DNA from: Neoconidiobolus thromboides FSU 785
Taxonomy: Eukaryota; Entomophthoromycota; Entomophthoromycetes; Entomophthorales; Neoconidiobolaceae
NCBI GenBank assembly: GCA_025603075.1
Contig: MU626377.1
Location: 1 to 64,000 of the forward strand
DNA length: 64,000 nt
Reading direction: 5' to 3'
Both the position numbers and the translations under genes were made by a program. The notes beneath the pieces are model-generated. The model was not told the DNA's origin, made no database searches, and was given only the letters and a program-made list of their open reading frames with translations. Shown piece after piece: positions 42,319 through 53,556 of this stretch (the first letter of the stretch is position 1; every line of letters begins with the position of its first letter).

Positions 42319-45300
42319 ATGCAAGAGATTGAAATTTTACCTAAGGACAAATATTTACACTATATTACTTTACCTAAGAACCACGATATCATCTCTTGGT
42401 CCTTTTCGACCCATAAAAAATCCATTTTATTTGGCCTATTTATACAAAGCACCGTTAATACGTCTAGCCATAATGTGAATGAAATTAATGAATTTAGCAG
42501 TAATGATAGTAATAACCCAATGAATGGACTAGGTCTAACCGTGAATGGTACAATAAGAAGTATGAGTAGCAGGAAGCGACGGGGGTCTGTTAATTCACAA
42601 TGGAATAAACAAGATATTAGTGGTCTGGAAGTCCCTGGGGAAGAGATAAATAAAAACAACTCTAAGTTATCAATCGATATTAGCCACACAAGTGATTTTG
42701 AAACGGGTTCAAAGAAATCGATAAATTTAACGAATGGTCATAGAAAAAATAAATTTAATAAAGGAGGAGAGTTAATCGAAGTTTTGCCATTGAAAAGTTA
42801 TGACTCGAATAAAACTACTATTAAAGGAGAACACAAAGTCAATCAACCTGGAACTTATATATTATATTTCGGTGATTAGTTTTAATTTAACTTTAATTTA
42901 ATTATTTACATTTAAAAGATAACTCGAATTCTTGGAACACTACTAAAAAATTAACTTTTCATGTTACTACATTTAAAGGTAAACTTAATACTAATTATTA
43001 TTTTGCTTTATTTAATATGTTAAATAGAAAAAAAAGTAAAGATAGAGTCACCTTCTATTTCAGGATGGATATTAAAGAAAAAAAGGAAAAAGATGCAAGG
43101 TAAATTAATTTGATAATTTAATGAAATAGGAATAATTTAATAAATAGGTTGGGCAAAAAGATGGTGTATAATAAAAGAAGGTATGTTATCATATGCTAAA
43201 GATGATAAATCAATTGTTCGAGGCTCATTAAATATTGCTCATTCTGTGGCTACTTTTGATTATGATACCTTAATGTTGTTCATTGATTCTGGTAGCAATT
43301 TTTTTAGATTTAAGTTTTTAGATTTAGAGGCTTTTAAAGCATGGGAAAAAATCATAGTATATTATTTAGAGTTAGAAGATATACCACCAAAATCACCAAT
43401 ACTTAACTTAGAAGAAATAGTTGAATCTGATTCTGAACAAAATCATATTGTAAATAGTATTTCTCGATCTTTGTCCATTAAACAATCTATTTTAAATAAT
43501 AATCATAATACTCTGGATCCTACTTTATCAGAGTCTAGATGCCCAGAGTTAAAAGGGATGATTGAAAATCTATTTATTGATTTTGATTTTTTATCCAATC
43601 AAATTACTAAGACACTCAATGAGAATGATTTGAATTTACCAGACCTAAAGCTTGACGTTGAAAAAAATGGAACGGGTAAAGAAAATAAATTGCAGTTCTT
43701 CTCATTTAGATCTAAGAAAGGTAATGATGATTTATAGCGTATAATAATAAAATTAAAACTAATTTTATAGAAAATCCAAATAAATCTATAAATTCACCTC
43801 AAAAAACTAATTCATTAATTTCAACAACAATTGAAAATTTAAAATCAAAGCAAGAAGAATTAGAAGCATTCAAGCTAAAAGCGTATCAAATTTTAGAAGA
43901 AGAAATTAATCAACGTCATAAATCACAACTGAATTATTTAAATTTAGTATCTGAATTGAGTCAATTAAAAAGTTCAAGGCCATCCTCGCCTTTACCATCT
44001 CCTTCTGATCCATCTGTAACCTTTCAAAATATGATGGCACCAACTCGTAATAGTCAACATAATCGCCGCCGTTCAGTTTATAGTCGAAGACAAAGCTCAA
44101 TCATGACCATGTCCTCAGCTGGAAACAATGATGAATTTTTTGATGCATTGGAAGGCGATGAAAGTCCTGATTTAGAAGAACCAGTGGTTGTTATTAATGA
44201 ATCGGAGGATGATGATAGTGGTGCTGAAGAAGAGGAAGTAGAGAATGAAAGTAGTCATACTGAAAATGAAGAAAATGAGGAAAAGTTCAATGAAATTGAA
44301 TCTAGCAATTTACTACAAGAAGAATTAATTGAAGCAGACAATTTCGAACCTAAAGGTGAATCACCAAACAAACAAGAAAATAAATTAATTAATCGAAGGA
44401 GTCAACTTCCCTCACCAGTTTGTGGGGAAGAGATCAGTTTTTTGGGTATATTAAGAAAAAATGTTGGTAAAGATTTATCCACAGTAACATTACCAGTTTC
44501 GCTTAATGAGCCCTTAAATATCTTACAACGTTTATGTGAAGAATTAGAATATTTTGAATTATTAAATAAAGCTAATACAACGGATGATTCTTTAGAGAGA
44601 TTAATTTACATAACTGCATTTGCTATTTCACCTTATGCAGCTTCAGGTCAAAGATCAGCAAGAAAACCATTTAATCCACTTTTAGGGGAAACGTTCGAGT
44701 ATATAAGAGAAGATTATGGATTTAAATTTATATCTGAAAAAGTGAGTCACAATCCACCAATCTTTGCATGTTATAGTGAATCCGAAAATTATGAATTTTG
44801 GCAAGAATCCAGTCCAAAATCCAAGTTTTGGGGTAAATCTATGGAACTTAATTCTGGTGGAACAAGTCATATTCGACTTAAAAAATATAATGAGCATTAT
44901 ACATATAATAAAGCGGTTGGATGGATGCGTAATTTAGTTGGTGGGAATAAATATTTAGAATATTCTGGAGAAGTAATTGTTAAAAATCAAACAAGTAAAG
45001 AATATAGTAAAGTGAGCTTTAAAGAGAGCACCTTTTTTGTATCCTCAAATAATGAAATTAAAGCAACCATCTTTAATAATAAAGGAAAATCTATGTACCA
45101 ATTAGAGGGTCAATGGAGTCATTCTATTTTATGGAATAAAGGAAATGACCATTTAGAAGTTATCTTTCGTCCCAACCCACCCATTGCTAATTCAGCTAAA
45201 ATGTATAACTTTACTAAATTTGCAGTGGAATTAAATGAACTTACACCGGATATTAAAGATAAGTTACCTATCACTGATACTAGATATCGACCCGATCAAA

Positions 45301-45542
45301 GGTATTTTGAAGAGGGTAAAGTCGAACTAGCAGAGCAAGAAAAATCTCGGGTAGAAGAACTACAAAGAGCTAGACGACGTCATAGAGAACAAAATAATAT
45401 CACATATACACCCGTTTGGTTTGAACTTAAACCAACAATTGATTATGAAGGTAAAAAATGTGAGTCATGGCAATATAAAGGAGGGTACTTTGAGGCAAGA
45501 GAAAGCAAAAGTTTTAATAATTTACCTAATCTTTGGAATTAA
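42319..45542 (+). CDS. Osh3-like oxysterol-binding protein (GOLD-PH-FFAT-ORD), 1003 aa
   Basis: Five exons: 42319-42871, 42919-42978, 43046-43099, 43148-43720 and 43771-45542. The N-terminal GOLD domain ends GEHKVNQPGTYILYFDNSNS. A PH domain begins SGWILKKKRKKMQGWAKRWC and ends WEKIIVYYLE. After a coiled coil (about 430-480) there is an exact FFAT motif EFFDALE (residues 535-541), which binds VAP proteins in the ER, then an acidic linker. The lipid-transfer domain (about 635-960) carries LNEPLNILQRLCEELEY, SGQRSARKPFNPLLGETFEY and KFWGKSMELNSGG. Length and domain order match yeast Osh3 (996 aa), which works at ER-plasma membrane contacts on sterol/PI4P. The family signature EQVSHHPP reads EKVSHNPP here (736-743), so one of the two PI4P-contacting His residues is Asn. 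Confidence 0.95.
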
Positions 45543-46508
45543 ATTAAGTTGAGTGTAATAAGTAATAGTTTATTTTATTTTATTTTTATTTTATTATAAA
45601 GGAAAAACGTATATTTGATTTTGATTTCTTTTTGCTTATTTTGAGTTGTATGATGGATGGATGATTTTTATACTGTTGTTATTGTAGATAGTTTGTTATA
45701 TTTTATTATTGTCTTTTGCTTATGATATTTAGACTAACTATTATAGTCGATTGAATTTAAGTTAAAAGACATCAATAAACTTTATTAAATTAATTTATAG
45801 CGTTAAGGATATTTTATTGATTTATTGATTATTACAGAAATATTGATATGATACAAGAGGTATTATTCTTGTTTAAAATATTACAATTTTGCAAAAAAAA
45901 AAAAAAATAGTATTAATAGGTTGCAACAGTAAATATTGCATTTTTAAAGCAACTGCTAGAGGGTCTCTTGAAGAGAATTTGATTTCAATTGAATAAATGT
46001 GGATGTTTTTTTGTTTTCATTACTTTTACATTTTTTTAAGCGCTATTTGAGCGGAAAGTTTGTTAGTAAAATTCTTAAACAAAAAAATACATCCCCAAAT
46101 ATTGACTAGAATAAAAAAGAATTATCTAGCTATTTAAGTTATAATGTTTCCTTCTGAACTTTCTATTGATAATAAAAGTTGGATTTCAAAGTTTTGAAAA
46201 TTGGAATTACTGCTACAATTAAAGATCCCTGTTTTAGGTTAAAGATTATAATGCTTTGAGTAAGAACACATCAACTGGATATTCAATTTTAAATTTTAAC
46301 ATTCTAAATAAGTAATATAATATAAGCTATGTATTTCTAAATGAAAGATAAAGTAAAAGTATCGGTAGTTGAACTTGATTATTTTAAATTTAGTAAATAA
46401 ATAAAAAATTAATGACTATTTCTAAATATATAATTGTTTTCTAATAAGGTCTACTAAAGAAAATAAATCGAAAAACTTCATTTTTATTTGTTACTTTTAT
46501 TATTAGTA
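45543..46508. other. Intergenic with one MITE and a poly-A run
   Basis: Convergent gene ends on both sides. Holds a MITE at 45998-46097 and a 15-nt A run near 45893-45907. Confidence 0.55.
45998..46097 (-). mobile_element. MITE, copy 25 (reverse)
   Basis: Full reverse copy, TGTGGATGTTTTTTTG to ATACATCCCCA. Confidence 0.9.
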
Positions 46509-48182
46509 TTAATTTAATATAAAATTTTTCAAAAACTTTTTCGATGTATTCAACACTAAATTACATAAGTGTAACATTTCTTGAGCTGAAAAATTGGCTG
46601 GTTTGGAATTAGAAGCATAAGATAAAGCAGCTAAACCTCTGTTGATAACTTGATCAGACAATGGATTTCTACCAATACAATAAATTATATATAAATTTAA
46701 AGCAAACGATAAACTACCCAATTGAAAATGTAATGAATTAGTAGATATCTCATTACTACTTTGATTGACAATATGTTTTGCTAAGTTAATAATTGTATCA
46801 ACATATTTTATTTTAATGTTGACTTTGGTTTCTTTTGGTAAAGCTATGGCAAGGTAATTCATTACATATAGTACATATAGCAAGTAACTAAGTTGAATGT
46901 TTTGAAGCATAGATCGTTGAAATGGGGTGATTACATTATTGATTAAAGAAGATATCAACTTATAACAATTAAAAGTATGTTTATTTATTTTATTTAAATA
47001 ATAAAAAGATAATATTTCAGTCTGTTGAAAGTTATTAAATCTTTTATATTTTAATTGATAAATTGATATAAAACAATACGCTTTTTTGTAATTTAAATCA
47101 CTTAATATTATGGACATTAATTCTTTAGTAGATTGAGTTATTGTTTTAGCTAATTTATAACAATTGATATCTTGTTCTATATCTTCTTTACTAAAGATGG
47201 AATGAGAATCATAACAAAAAGAACGTATTAAAAAGATATAATTTAAAGCAGAAAATGTAAGCTTTCTTTCTAATAAATGAAATTTAGATATATTTGGAGG
47301 TGAAAGATGTAATCCAAGTTTACTAGATAAATGAATAGTGGAATCAATTAAATTCTCTATATTAATAAACGGATGTTGAATTCTTCGTATGCCAAAATAT
47401 AATACAATAGAAGCTTGTAAAAGATAAAGATTGGATTTATATCTAGATACTTGAAATAAGTGAATATAAACTCGTTCTAATTGTTTCATTAAATTCAATA
47501 CATTTTTACTCGGTATTAAAAAAGTTAAGCCAGATAACCAAATAGCTATATTAAGTAACATAGGTTGGTCTTCTGTATTATATCTAGATTCTAAAAATAA
47601 AGGGATAAAAGTATTAATATTTTCAAAATAAGCTAATTTAGCCTTATTTAAAATCACTTCATTTTTTTGAATATTTAATTGTGTCACTGGATATTGTTTA
47701 CTTTTGTTGAAATTATTTTTATTGTCTATTTTTGATGAACAGAAACTTAATAAATAAAATTTTTCTAGCTTATTATTAATTTTAATATTGGAAAATATGT
47801 TTAATCCTAACAAAGTACCAAATCTATTGGCAAATGAACGCTCGTTATATTTTTTTTGAATCATCAATAAAGTAGTATTAATTGTAAGTTTATTATCTAC
47901 TTGAATAAAAGTCCCTACTATTCCTTTATCTTCATTTAGATACTTTAATGATTTTCTTTTACGGTTGAAATATCTTGGTTTCATTTGTAATATATTTATG
48001 CAATTGTAAAACATTGGGTTTTCTTGAGCTCGAACTTTTTTCTTTGTCAGTCGTAGATAAGTACATTGTATATCGCTCTTAACACATCGAATACATTTTG
48101 GAAGGCCCTTATCACATTTTACACGACTTAAATAACATTGATCACATATTTGTAACTGACCATTTTTCCACAATGAAGACAT
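46509..48182 (-). CDS. Zn2Cys6 binuclear cluster transcription factor (557 aa)
   Basis: Single exon. Near the N-terminus, Cys13-x2-Cys16-x6-Cys23-x6-Cys30-x2-Cys33-x6-Cys40 forms the fungal Zn2Cys6 DNA-binding cluster (ICDQCYLSRVKCDKGLPKC is part of it), followed by a basic linker (TKKKVRAQ). The middle region has the helical character of the fungal transcription-factor regulatory domain: MLLNIAIWLSG, LYLLQASIVLYFGIRRIQHP and SSKLGLHLSPPNISKFHLLE then RKLTFSALNYIFLIRSF. Such proteins bind CGG-containing sites, usually as dimers, but there is no obvious coiled coil. Target genes unknown. The neighbours do not suggest a pathway. Confidence 0.93.
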   Translation of the reverse strand: MSSLWKNGQLQICDQCYLSRVKCDKGLPKCIRCVKSDIQCTYLRLTKKKVRAQENPMFYNCINILQMKPRYFNRKRKSLKYLNEDKGIVGTFIQVDNKLTINTTLLMIQKKYNERSFANRFGTLLGLNIFSNIKINNKLEKFYLLSFCSSKIDNKNNFNKSKQYPVTQLNIQKNEVILNKAKLAYFENINTFIPLFLESRYNTEDQPMLLNIAIWLSGLTFLIPSKNVLNLMKQLERVYIHLFQVSRYKSNLYLLQASIVLYFGIRRIQHPFINIENLIDSTIHLSSKLGLHLSPPNISKFHLLERKLTFSALNYIFLIRSFCYDSHSIFSKEDIEQDINCYKLAKTITQSTKELMSIILSDLNYKKAYCFISIYQLKYKRFNNFQQTEILSFYYLNKINKHTFNCYKLISSLINNVITPFQRSMLQNIQLSYLLYVLYVMNYLAIALPKETKVNIKIKYVDTIINLAKHIVNQSSNEISTNSLHFQLGSLSFALNLYIIYCIGRNPLSDQVINRGLAALSYASNSKPANFSAQEMLHLCNLVLNTSKKFLKNFILN

Positions 48183-48787
48183 AATGAAATTAACTTTAAA
48201 AAAATCAAAATACTTTTTTTCAATTTTTTATCTTTAATTTTACTTTTTGTTTGTTTAAATATAACTTAGTGATGACCAATTAATTTTATAGGGATTTTAT
48301 TGATTTTTTATTGAAAACTTTGTATTTATTAATCTGACTTAAATCTTTTTTAATCGATTCTTAAAATCATTGGCTGATTGTTATATTTAGCTCAATAAAC
48401 CTAAATTAACAAGTTTAATTGAATATTACAATTTAATATTGTTCATATTAAATTTAGATCATTATTAACTATATAGATGTAGTTAGTTTGATACAATATT
48501 AAAGTTTTATTTGATACAAACTGATGGTATATCAAAAGAAAAAATCTTGTGTATAACAAAAGTTATCATTTATTATAATAAACAAAAAGGAAATATTAAT
48601 ATAAAATAATAATAGAACTTATTTCCAATCTATTTATAGCTTGAATTATTATAGGCCACTATGTCTAAATTTAATATATCTTTCCAATATTGAATTCAAC
48701 TTGTACCTTTATTAAATTACATTGCATTAAAACTTATTAGAACTCGGAGAGTACTAAAAAAAGAAGTTCACTTATCGCATTTAATAG

Positions 48788-48872
48788 AAGATATAAGATA
48801 TAAGATATAAGATATAAGATATAAGATAGGAGATAGAAGATAGAAAATAGAAGATAGAAGATAAAAGATGGG
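48788..48872. repeat. 7-bp tandem repeat (AGATATA / AGATAGA)
   Basis: About five AGATATA units followed by five or six AGATAGA-type variants. Confidence 0.9.
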
Positions 48873-49529
48873 AGATAGAAGCCTTTTCAATTAACAACAT
48901 AGATAGAAATAACATATTAAATTGGAATTAATAAAGTCATTAACAGTGATGATTTGTTTTTTATGCTAATGAGTGGAAAATAAAGATCTTGAGAAATGAT
49001 ATCATTGGAGGATCTTATCCCTAATTTTTATTTTCAGCTATAAATTCCAAATTGTTAAGTTAGAATAATAGAGTAATTAGTTGTAAAATAATAACTATAA
49101 GATAACCAATAATAATAGAAGTTCTTTAATATATTAAATTTCAAGACTAATTAAACTTTTAGTTTTATAATTTAATACTATTATTATTTATTATTATGAT
49201 TTTAAAAGACTAAAATTAATATTAATAGGATTCTGTTAAATATTCAATTTCGTTAAAAAGTTGATCCGAAATCTCATTACTAGTGGTAAAGAAATGGGCT
49301 TCCCTTTTTTAGAATTTATTATCCTAAAGTCCCCTGGATTTTTCCTTATAGTCGATATGATCCTGCATAAATAATAATAACTGTTGTACCATTTTTAAGT
49401 TATATTATAACTTGGAATTGAATATCAACGATTAAAAAGTATATAAAAATAATGTAAATCTAAAATATAAGTGAATCAAATGATTCTCTTCTTTTACTTG
49501 TATTAGAACAAAACAATAAATTCAATATA

Positions 49530-49628
49530 TGAGGGTATATTTTTGTGTTAAGAATTTTACTAACAAATTTTCCGCTCAATACTGTTTAAAAGCTGGAAAA
49601 AGTAATGAAGCTAAAAAAAACAGCCACA
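49530..49628 (+). mobile_element. MITE, copy 26
   Basis: Full copy, TGAGGGTATATTTTTG to ACAGCCACA, TA on both flanks. Confidence 0.85.
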
Positions 49629-49969
49629 TATATCTGCATTTAAGCTAAAAGTGGTTCTAAAAGTTCAAGCTCGCGCAATAGTAATCATAAGATTAAGTTA
49701 TGGTTTGGATTAGAAGTTTATTAAAGAGATTATTAGTTAAATCGTGAAACTAACCTTATTTAGTTTATCCCTTAGTTTTTCACTATCCTTTCTTTTATAA
49801 TAGATTTTAATATTATTAATGTATTTCTTTTATTTTAAAATCTTCTATTATTGTTTAATATTAAGGTATTTTTTCAAATATAAATTGAAGTTTTTATCTT
49901 ATATATTAAATAGGGAATTAAGTTTTAAAAAACATTAATCGATTTGTGAAAAATAAATTAATTTTTTAT

Positions 49970-50884
49970 AAAATAAAATGCAAGCTTTCATAGCTAAACT
50001 TCGAAATGGGATTTTTGAAAATTTTAATACAATAGAGAGGAGCACATTATAAATGTTATAATTCATTTGCGTTATTTTAACAACTATTCATAATAACTCA
50101 AAGTTTATGGAATTTTATAATAAAACAAAAAAAAGAAACAAAAATGGTTAAAGTTTATCAATAATGAGAATGTTTTTTTTAACTTCATCGTTTTTTCCAT
50201 TTTTTTAAGCGCTATTTAAGCGAAAAGTTAGTAAAATTCTTAAATACAAAAATACATCCCCAATAATAAACTTAAGTAATATATGAAATTAATGCTTACG
50301 GGAAGTAGGAAGCAAAAACCAATAAGTAGCATTGTTATCAATTATAACTTCAGTATGTTCTTTTGATGAATGTAAAAGTTTTAGATTTAACATAAATAGA
50401 AACCAATATGGTTATTCAAAAATAAGTAATAATAATAAAATAGCAGCATCACAGCCTATTATTAAAAATACAAAAAAAATTAATGACCAAATTGAAACTA
50501 TTGTACAGTATTTACTAAACAGCTCAACTATTTCATCAAGATTTAATAAAAAAATAGTGATAGTAAATATTCATCAGATAATATATATCAAATAAAGTAG
50601 AAGAATCATATACAGTAAATACTTTGATGGTTTAAAAGGTAAAGCAGTAGCTAGGCCAACATTTTTTAAATATATACCAAATCATTTCAAAAACGCAACA
50701 AGAAAAACAGATTTATGTAATATATATGCCCAGTATACAGTTAGAAGAAAGTTGTTTAAAAATAAAATAAATACAGTAATAAAAAATAAAGCAAAGATAG
50801 AAGAAATTTCCAATAAAGAAGAAAAGTCATATAAATTACATAAATTCTATATTGGTACTCAAAAAAACATATTTAATGAGACTA
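49970..50884 (+). mobile_element. Unclassified repeat with decayed transposon-like ORF
   Basis: The first ~630 bp match 55183-55620 (same strand); the first ~75 bp also match 58177-58250 (minus). From 50332 an open frame runs 87 codons to a TAA at 50593. It continues in the same frame for another ~95 codons: YSKYFDGLKGKAVARPTFF, KYIPNHFKNATRKTDLCNIY, then a Lys/Asn/Glu-rich tail to the edge of the LTR-like element at 50885. The RPTFFKYIP...KTDLC segment looks like the zinc-binding region of a transposon-encoded protein, but I cannot name the superfamily. A MITE (50165-50262) lies within the repeat. Confidence 0.45.
50165..50262 (-). mobile_element. MITE, copy 27 (reverse)
   Basis: Reverse copy, TGAGAATGTTTTTTTT to ATACATCCCCA, inside the 49970-50884 repeat. 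Confidence 0.85.
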
Positions 50885-51350
50885 TGTGAAATCTGGTACT
50901 TAGTGATTGGAGTCAAAAGCAACTATTACCTGATTGACTACACTGTAAGTTGAAAGGTCTTAGTTTATGTGACTAAGGTAGACTTGAATTATAAAGAATA
51001 GCACGTAATAGATTACAAGCTATATAAGACAAATAGAATAGACAATACTAATGTAAAGTCTATGTAAAATACTATTAAGTAAACTTAGTGGCTTTATCAA
51101 GTGTAGGAGATATCAAGGAATAATTCAGTTAAAAAGCCTCGAGTTACTATGTTCCAGAGTCTCTTTTATACTCCAGCAAGTATGGGTATCAAAATGGGGA
51201 GATAATGTCCTTCGGAGTCATATTACAGAAATTATCATAGCAAATCAAAATAAGAGTATGGGATTAATTACCTCTGAACTCGAAAGCACAACAACTTAAG
51301 TGGTTGTTATGTTATACTCAATCATAGGGGTGATAAAGCGATATTTCACA
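50885..51350 (+). mobile_element. LTR-like element, copy 2 (466 bp)
   Basis: Runs TGTGAAATCTGGTACT to GATATTTCACA, with a TATATAAGACAAATAG box about 155 bp in. Copies at 57690-58153 (+), 61725-62143 (+, truncated) and 6841-7302 (-) align along the whole length. TG...CA ends, size and TATA position fit a solo LTR of a copia-type element. No primer-binding site or pol frame follows. Confidence 0.7.
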
Positions 51351-51477
51351 GTTCACAATCTGTTATAATTAGGGGTTTCTTTGTTAATCCAGGTAACTCT
51401 TGGTTGAACTTTCTAAAGTATGGGTTGGGCGATAAACTCTTATACCACCTCCTATGAGCCAAGACCCCCCATTACTA

Positions 51478-51950
51478 TTTTAGGCCAGTAGCGTTTTCAA
51501 AGCTGGTTACTGGAAGACTTGATTCTACACCAAAATTATTTTCATTTTCTGAAGTAACTGATTTTTTCTCTTAGTTAATAAGAGCTTGAGCTTGAGCTTT
51601 TAAATTGAATATTTTATCTTCTTTTCTTCTAAGAGGAGCCCAAGTTCTTATAGTGATTACTATATTTCCTTCTCTATTAACAGAATTCTATGTTTCTGAA
51701 ATGGTTTTTCCGCTAACCATTTTAATAAAGATGCTTCCGCTTATTGCAAAAGTGCTAAGGTTCCTGGTTTAGTATTTTTTTTCTTTTTCATCAGTAGTAT
51801 TTTGTTGAGTAGGGACATCTCGATCAGCGGGGCCTCTTCTAGAACGTTTTTATGAAGCTATGAAGGCAAAGAAACCTTTCGATTTTACCAAATTAACACC
51901 TTTGCTAATTTTTGCGTCTTTTTTAGTGAGGCTATATTGTAAAACAATAA
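51478..51950 (-). pseudogene. Decayed open frame downstream of the deacetylase remnant
   Basis: Minus-strand frame with four internal stops in about 155 codons. Readable parts include KRSRRGPADRDVPTQQNTTD, NSVNREGNIVITIRTWAPLR and NNFGVESSLPVTSFENATGL. It overlaps the end of the deacetylase pseudogene and might be its C-terminal extension or a separate gene. Not recognised. Confidence 0.35.
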
Positions 51951-52494
51951 AATATAAGTTTTAAAGCCTGATTTTTCAACTATATTAACATAAATATTAT
52001 TAAACTCAGGTCGGTATTTTTTACTTTTCGATTATTAGTATATATGCTAATACCAACTTGATATAGCCTAAATATTTAAAATACCAACAGCAACCTGATT
52101 TTCTCCTAATTCCAGACTTATCATATACAGTGCTTAAAAAATTTGTCCCAAAAAGTGAAGGACTAAATTTTGAGTCTCATTTCTTGCTTAAAGGTATAGG
52201 TAGACAGTTCAAATAAACTCCTATGAATATAGCTATAAGGAGTAATTTGATGACTTTTATCATATATATTTAATAAATTCAAGTCTTTAATTAGCATTAG
52301 ATTCAATAAAGAAAAAGTGGCTTTAAGTGCTTTAAACACAAAGTATTTATTATTTGTAGAATATAATCTGTTGGACTATCATCAAATATTAAATACACAA
52401 CATCTGGTTGATTTCATTGTGTGACTGTTTGAAAGAAAACAATCTATAAATAGGGGTTAACGATGATAGCGATAGATAATTCGAGGAATCTCAT
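51930..52494 (-). pseudogene. Polysaccharide (chitin) deacetylase pseudogene, CE4/NodB family
   Basis: From an ATG at 52494 on the minus strand the frame gives a signal-like MRFLELSIAIIVNPYL. After two stops comes PDVVYLIFDDSPTDYILQII, the NodB motif 1 (usually TFDDGP), then KALKATFSLLNLMLIKDLNL in a shifted frame (KATFF block). YDKSHQITPYSYIHRSLFEL follows, the GH-x-x-SHT-x3-H motif 2 with its first metal His replaced by Tyr. YRPEFNNIYVNIVEKSGFKT is motif 3 (RPPYG). Stops, frameshifts and the lost metal ligand show it is dead. The intact relative would be a secreted chitin deacetylase that remodels the fungal wall. Confidence 0.75.
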
Positions 52495-53556
52495 TTTTTA
52501 TCGATAATTATAAAAACATTATATAGTGTTAAGTCTATTAATTAATTGATAATTGGCTATTATAGTTAATGGCAATTTAACTATACACTATTTGAACGGA
52601 ATGTTTTTAATTTTCAAAGTCTCTAAACAGATGCATTTATATCTATTCTATTTCTTTAGTAGCTAACTTACTCAAAATCAGCTTATTTATAATTTAATAA
52701 TCAATATTTACCAATTTACTATAATATTAATTTTATTATAGTGACAGCAGGCTCAAACTTTATACAATTGAATATTATATATTAATAGTGGAGTAAAAGT
52801 CTATATAGTTATTAAGTATATGAGAACCAAATTTTTTCTAAGGTATTGTGATAAGATAGTATATATAATACCAAAGAATAGTGTAATTTTTACAATACAT
52901 ATTCTTTATAAACAATTTCAAAGATGCATATTTTTTCTACGCCTTTATCTTTAATTTGTTGATTGGTTTGTACAATTTTACATTTATGTTTATTTCACTA
53001 AAGCTGTAGCAATAATAAAATTCTATATTGTATAACAGCGGTATTAGCAGTCCATACATATATTGAGAATAAAATTTAGTTGTTAAATCAATATTAAATT
53101 GTGTATTGTAATAACATTGTTGCTGTAAACTTTCAAACCTTTACTTTTAGATTTAATAAATCCCAATGTTCTAAACAAACACATCTTATGAGCTTTAAAG
53201 CAGCTCATAATCTTTTAACTGTAACCAGCAGATAAATACAACATGGTTGATAGTAATTATTGTGTATTTTCTATGAAATTCTGTATTGAAGGGAAAATAG
53301 AGTATTTTATTACCAAGCTATAAGCTTATTTTTTTATAGACTTGGATTTTAAATGTATCTATAATATATTAGTAAATTTGTATTATTTAAGTTCTTTTAA
53401 TAATTTTCTAGTAGATGCACAAAAAAATTAAACAAGTAGGGGTTCTATATTTAAGAAAATTTAATAATAAACACTAATTCATAACTATTAATAGGATATG
53501 GTTAGGCTTTATAAAAAGGCTTTATTAATTATTTTACAAACATCATAAAATAAAAG
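52495..53556. other. Intergenic, nothing recognised
   Basis: 1.06 kb of AT-rich sequence without repeats of the families described here. Confidence 0.5.

Larger units (their letters stand above)
48183..49969. other. Intergenic with tandem repeat and one MITE
   Basis: Holds the 7-bp tandem repeat at 48788-48872 and a MITE at 49530-49628. No gene seen. Confidence 0.5.

Noticed and set aside
42360-42689. Minus-strand 109-codon frame opposite the Osh3-like gene, and similar antisense frames at 18193-18483, 43906-44100 and 44682-44897
   Set aside because: They lie antisense to well-supported exons and show no protein features.
51478-51950. Minus-strand decayed frame considered as gag of the LTR-like element
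   Set aside because: It is antisense to the adjacent LTR-like element and continues from sequence readable as chitin deacetylase, so a retroelement origin is not supported.
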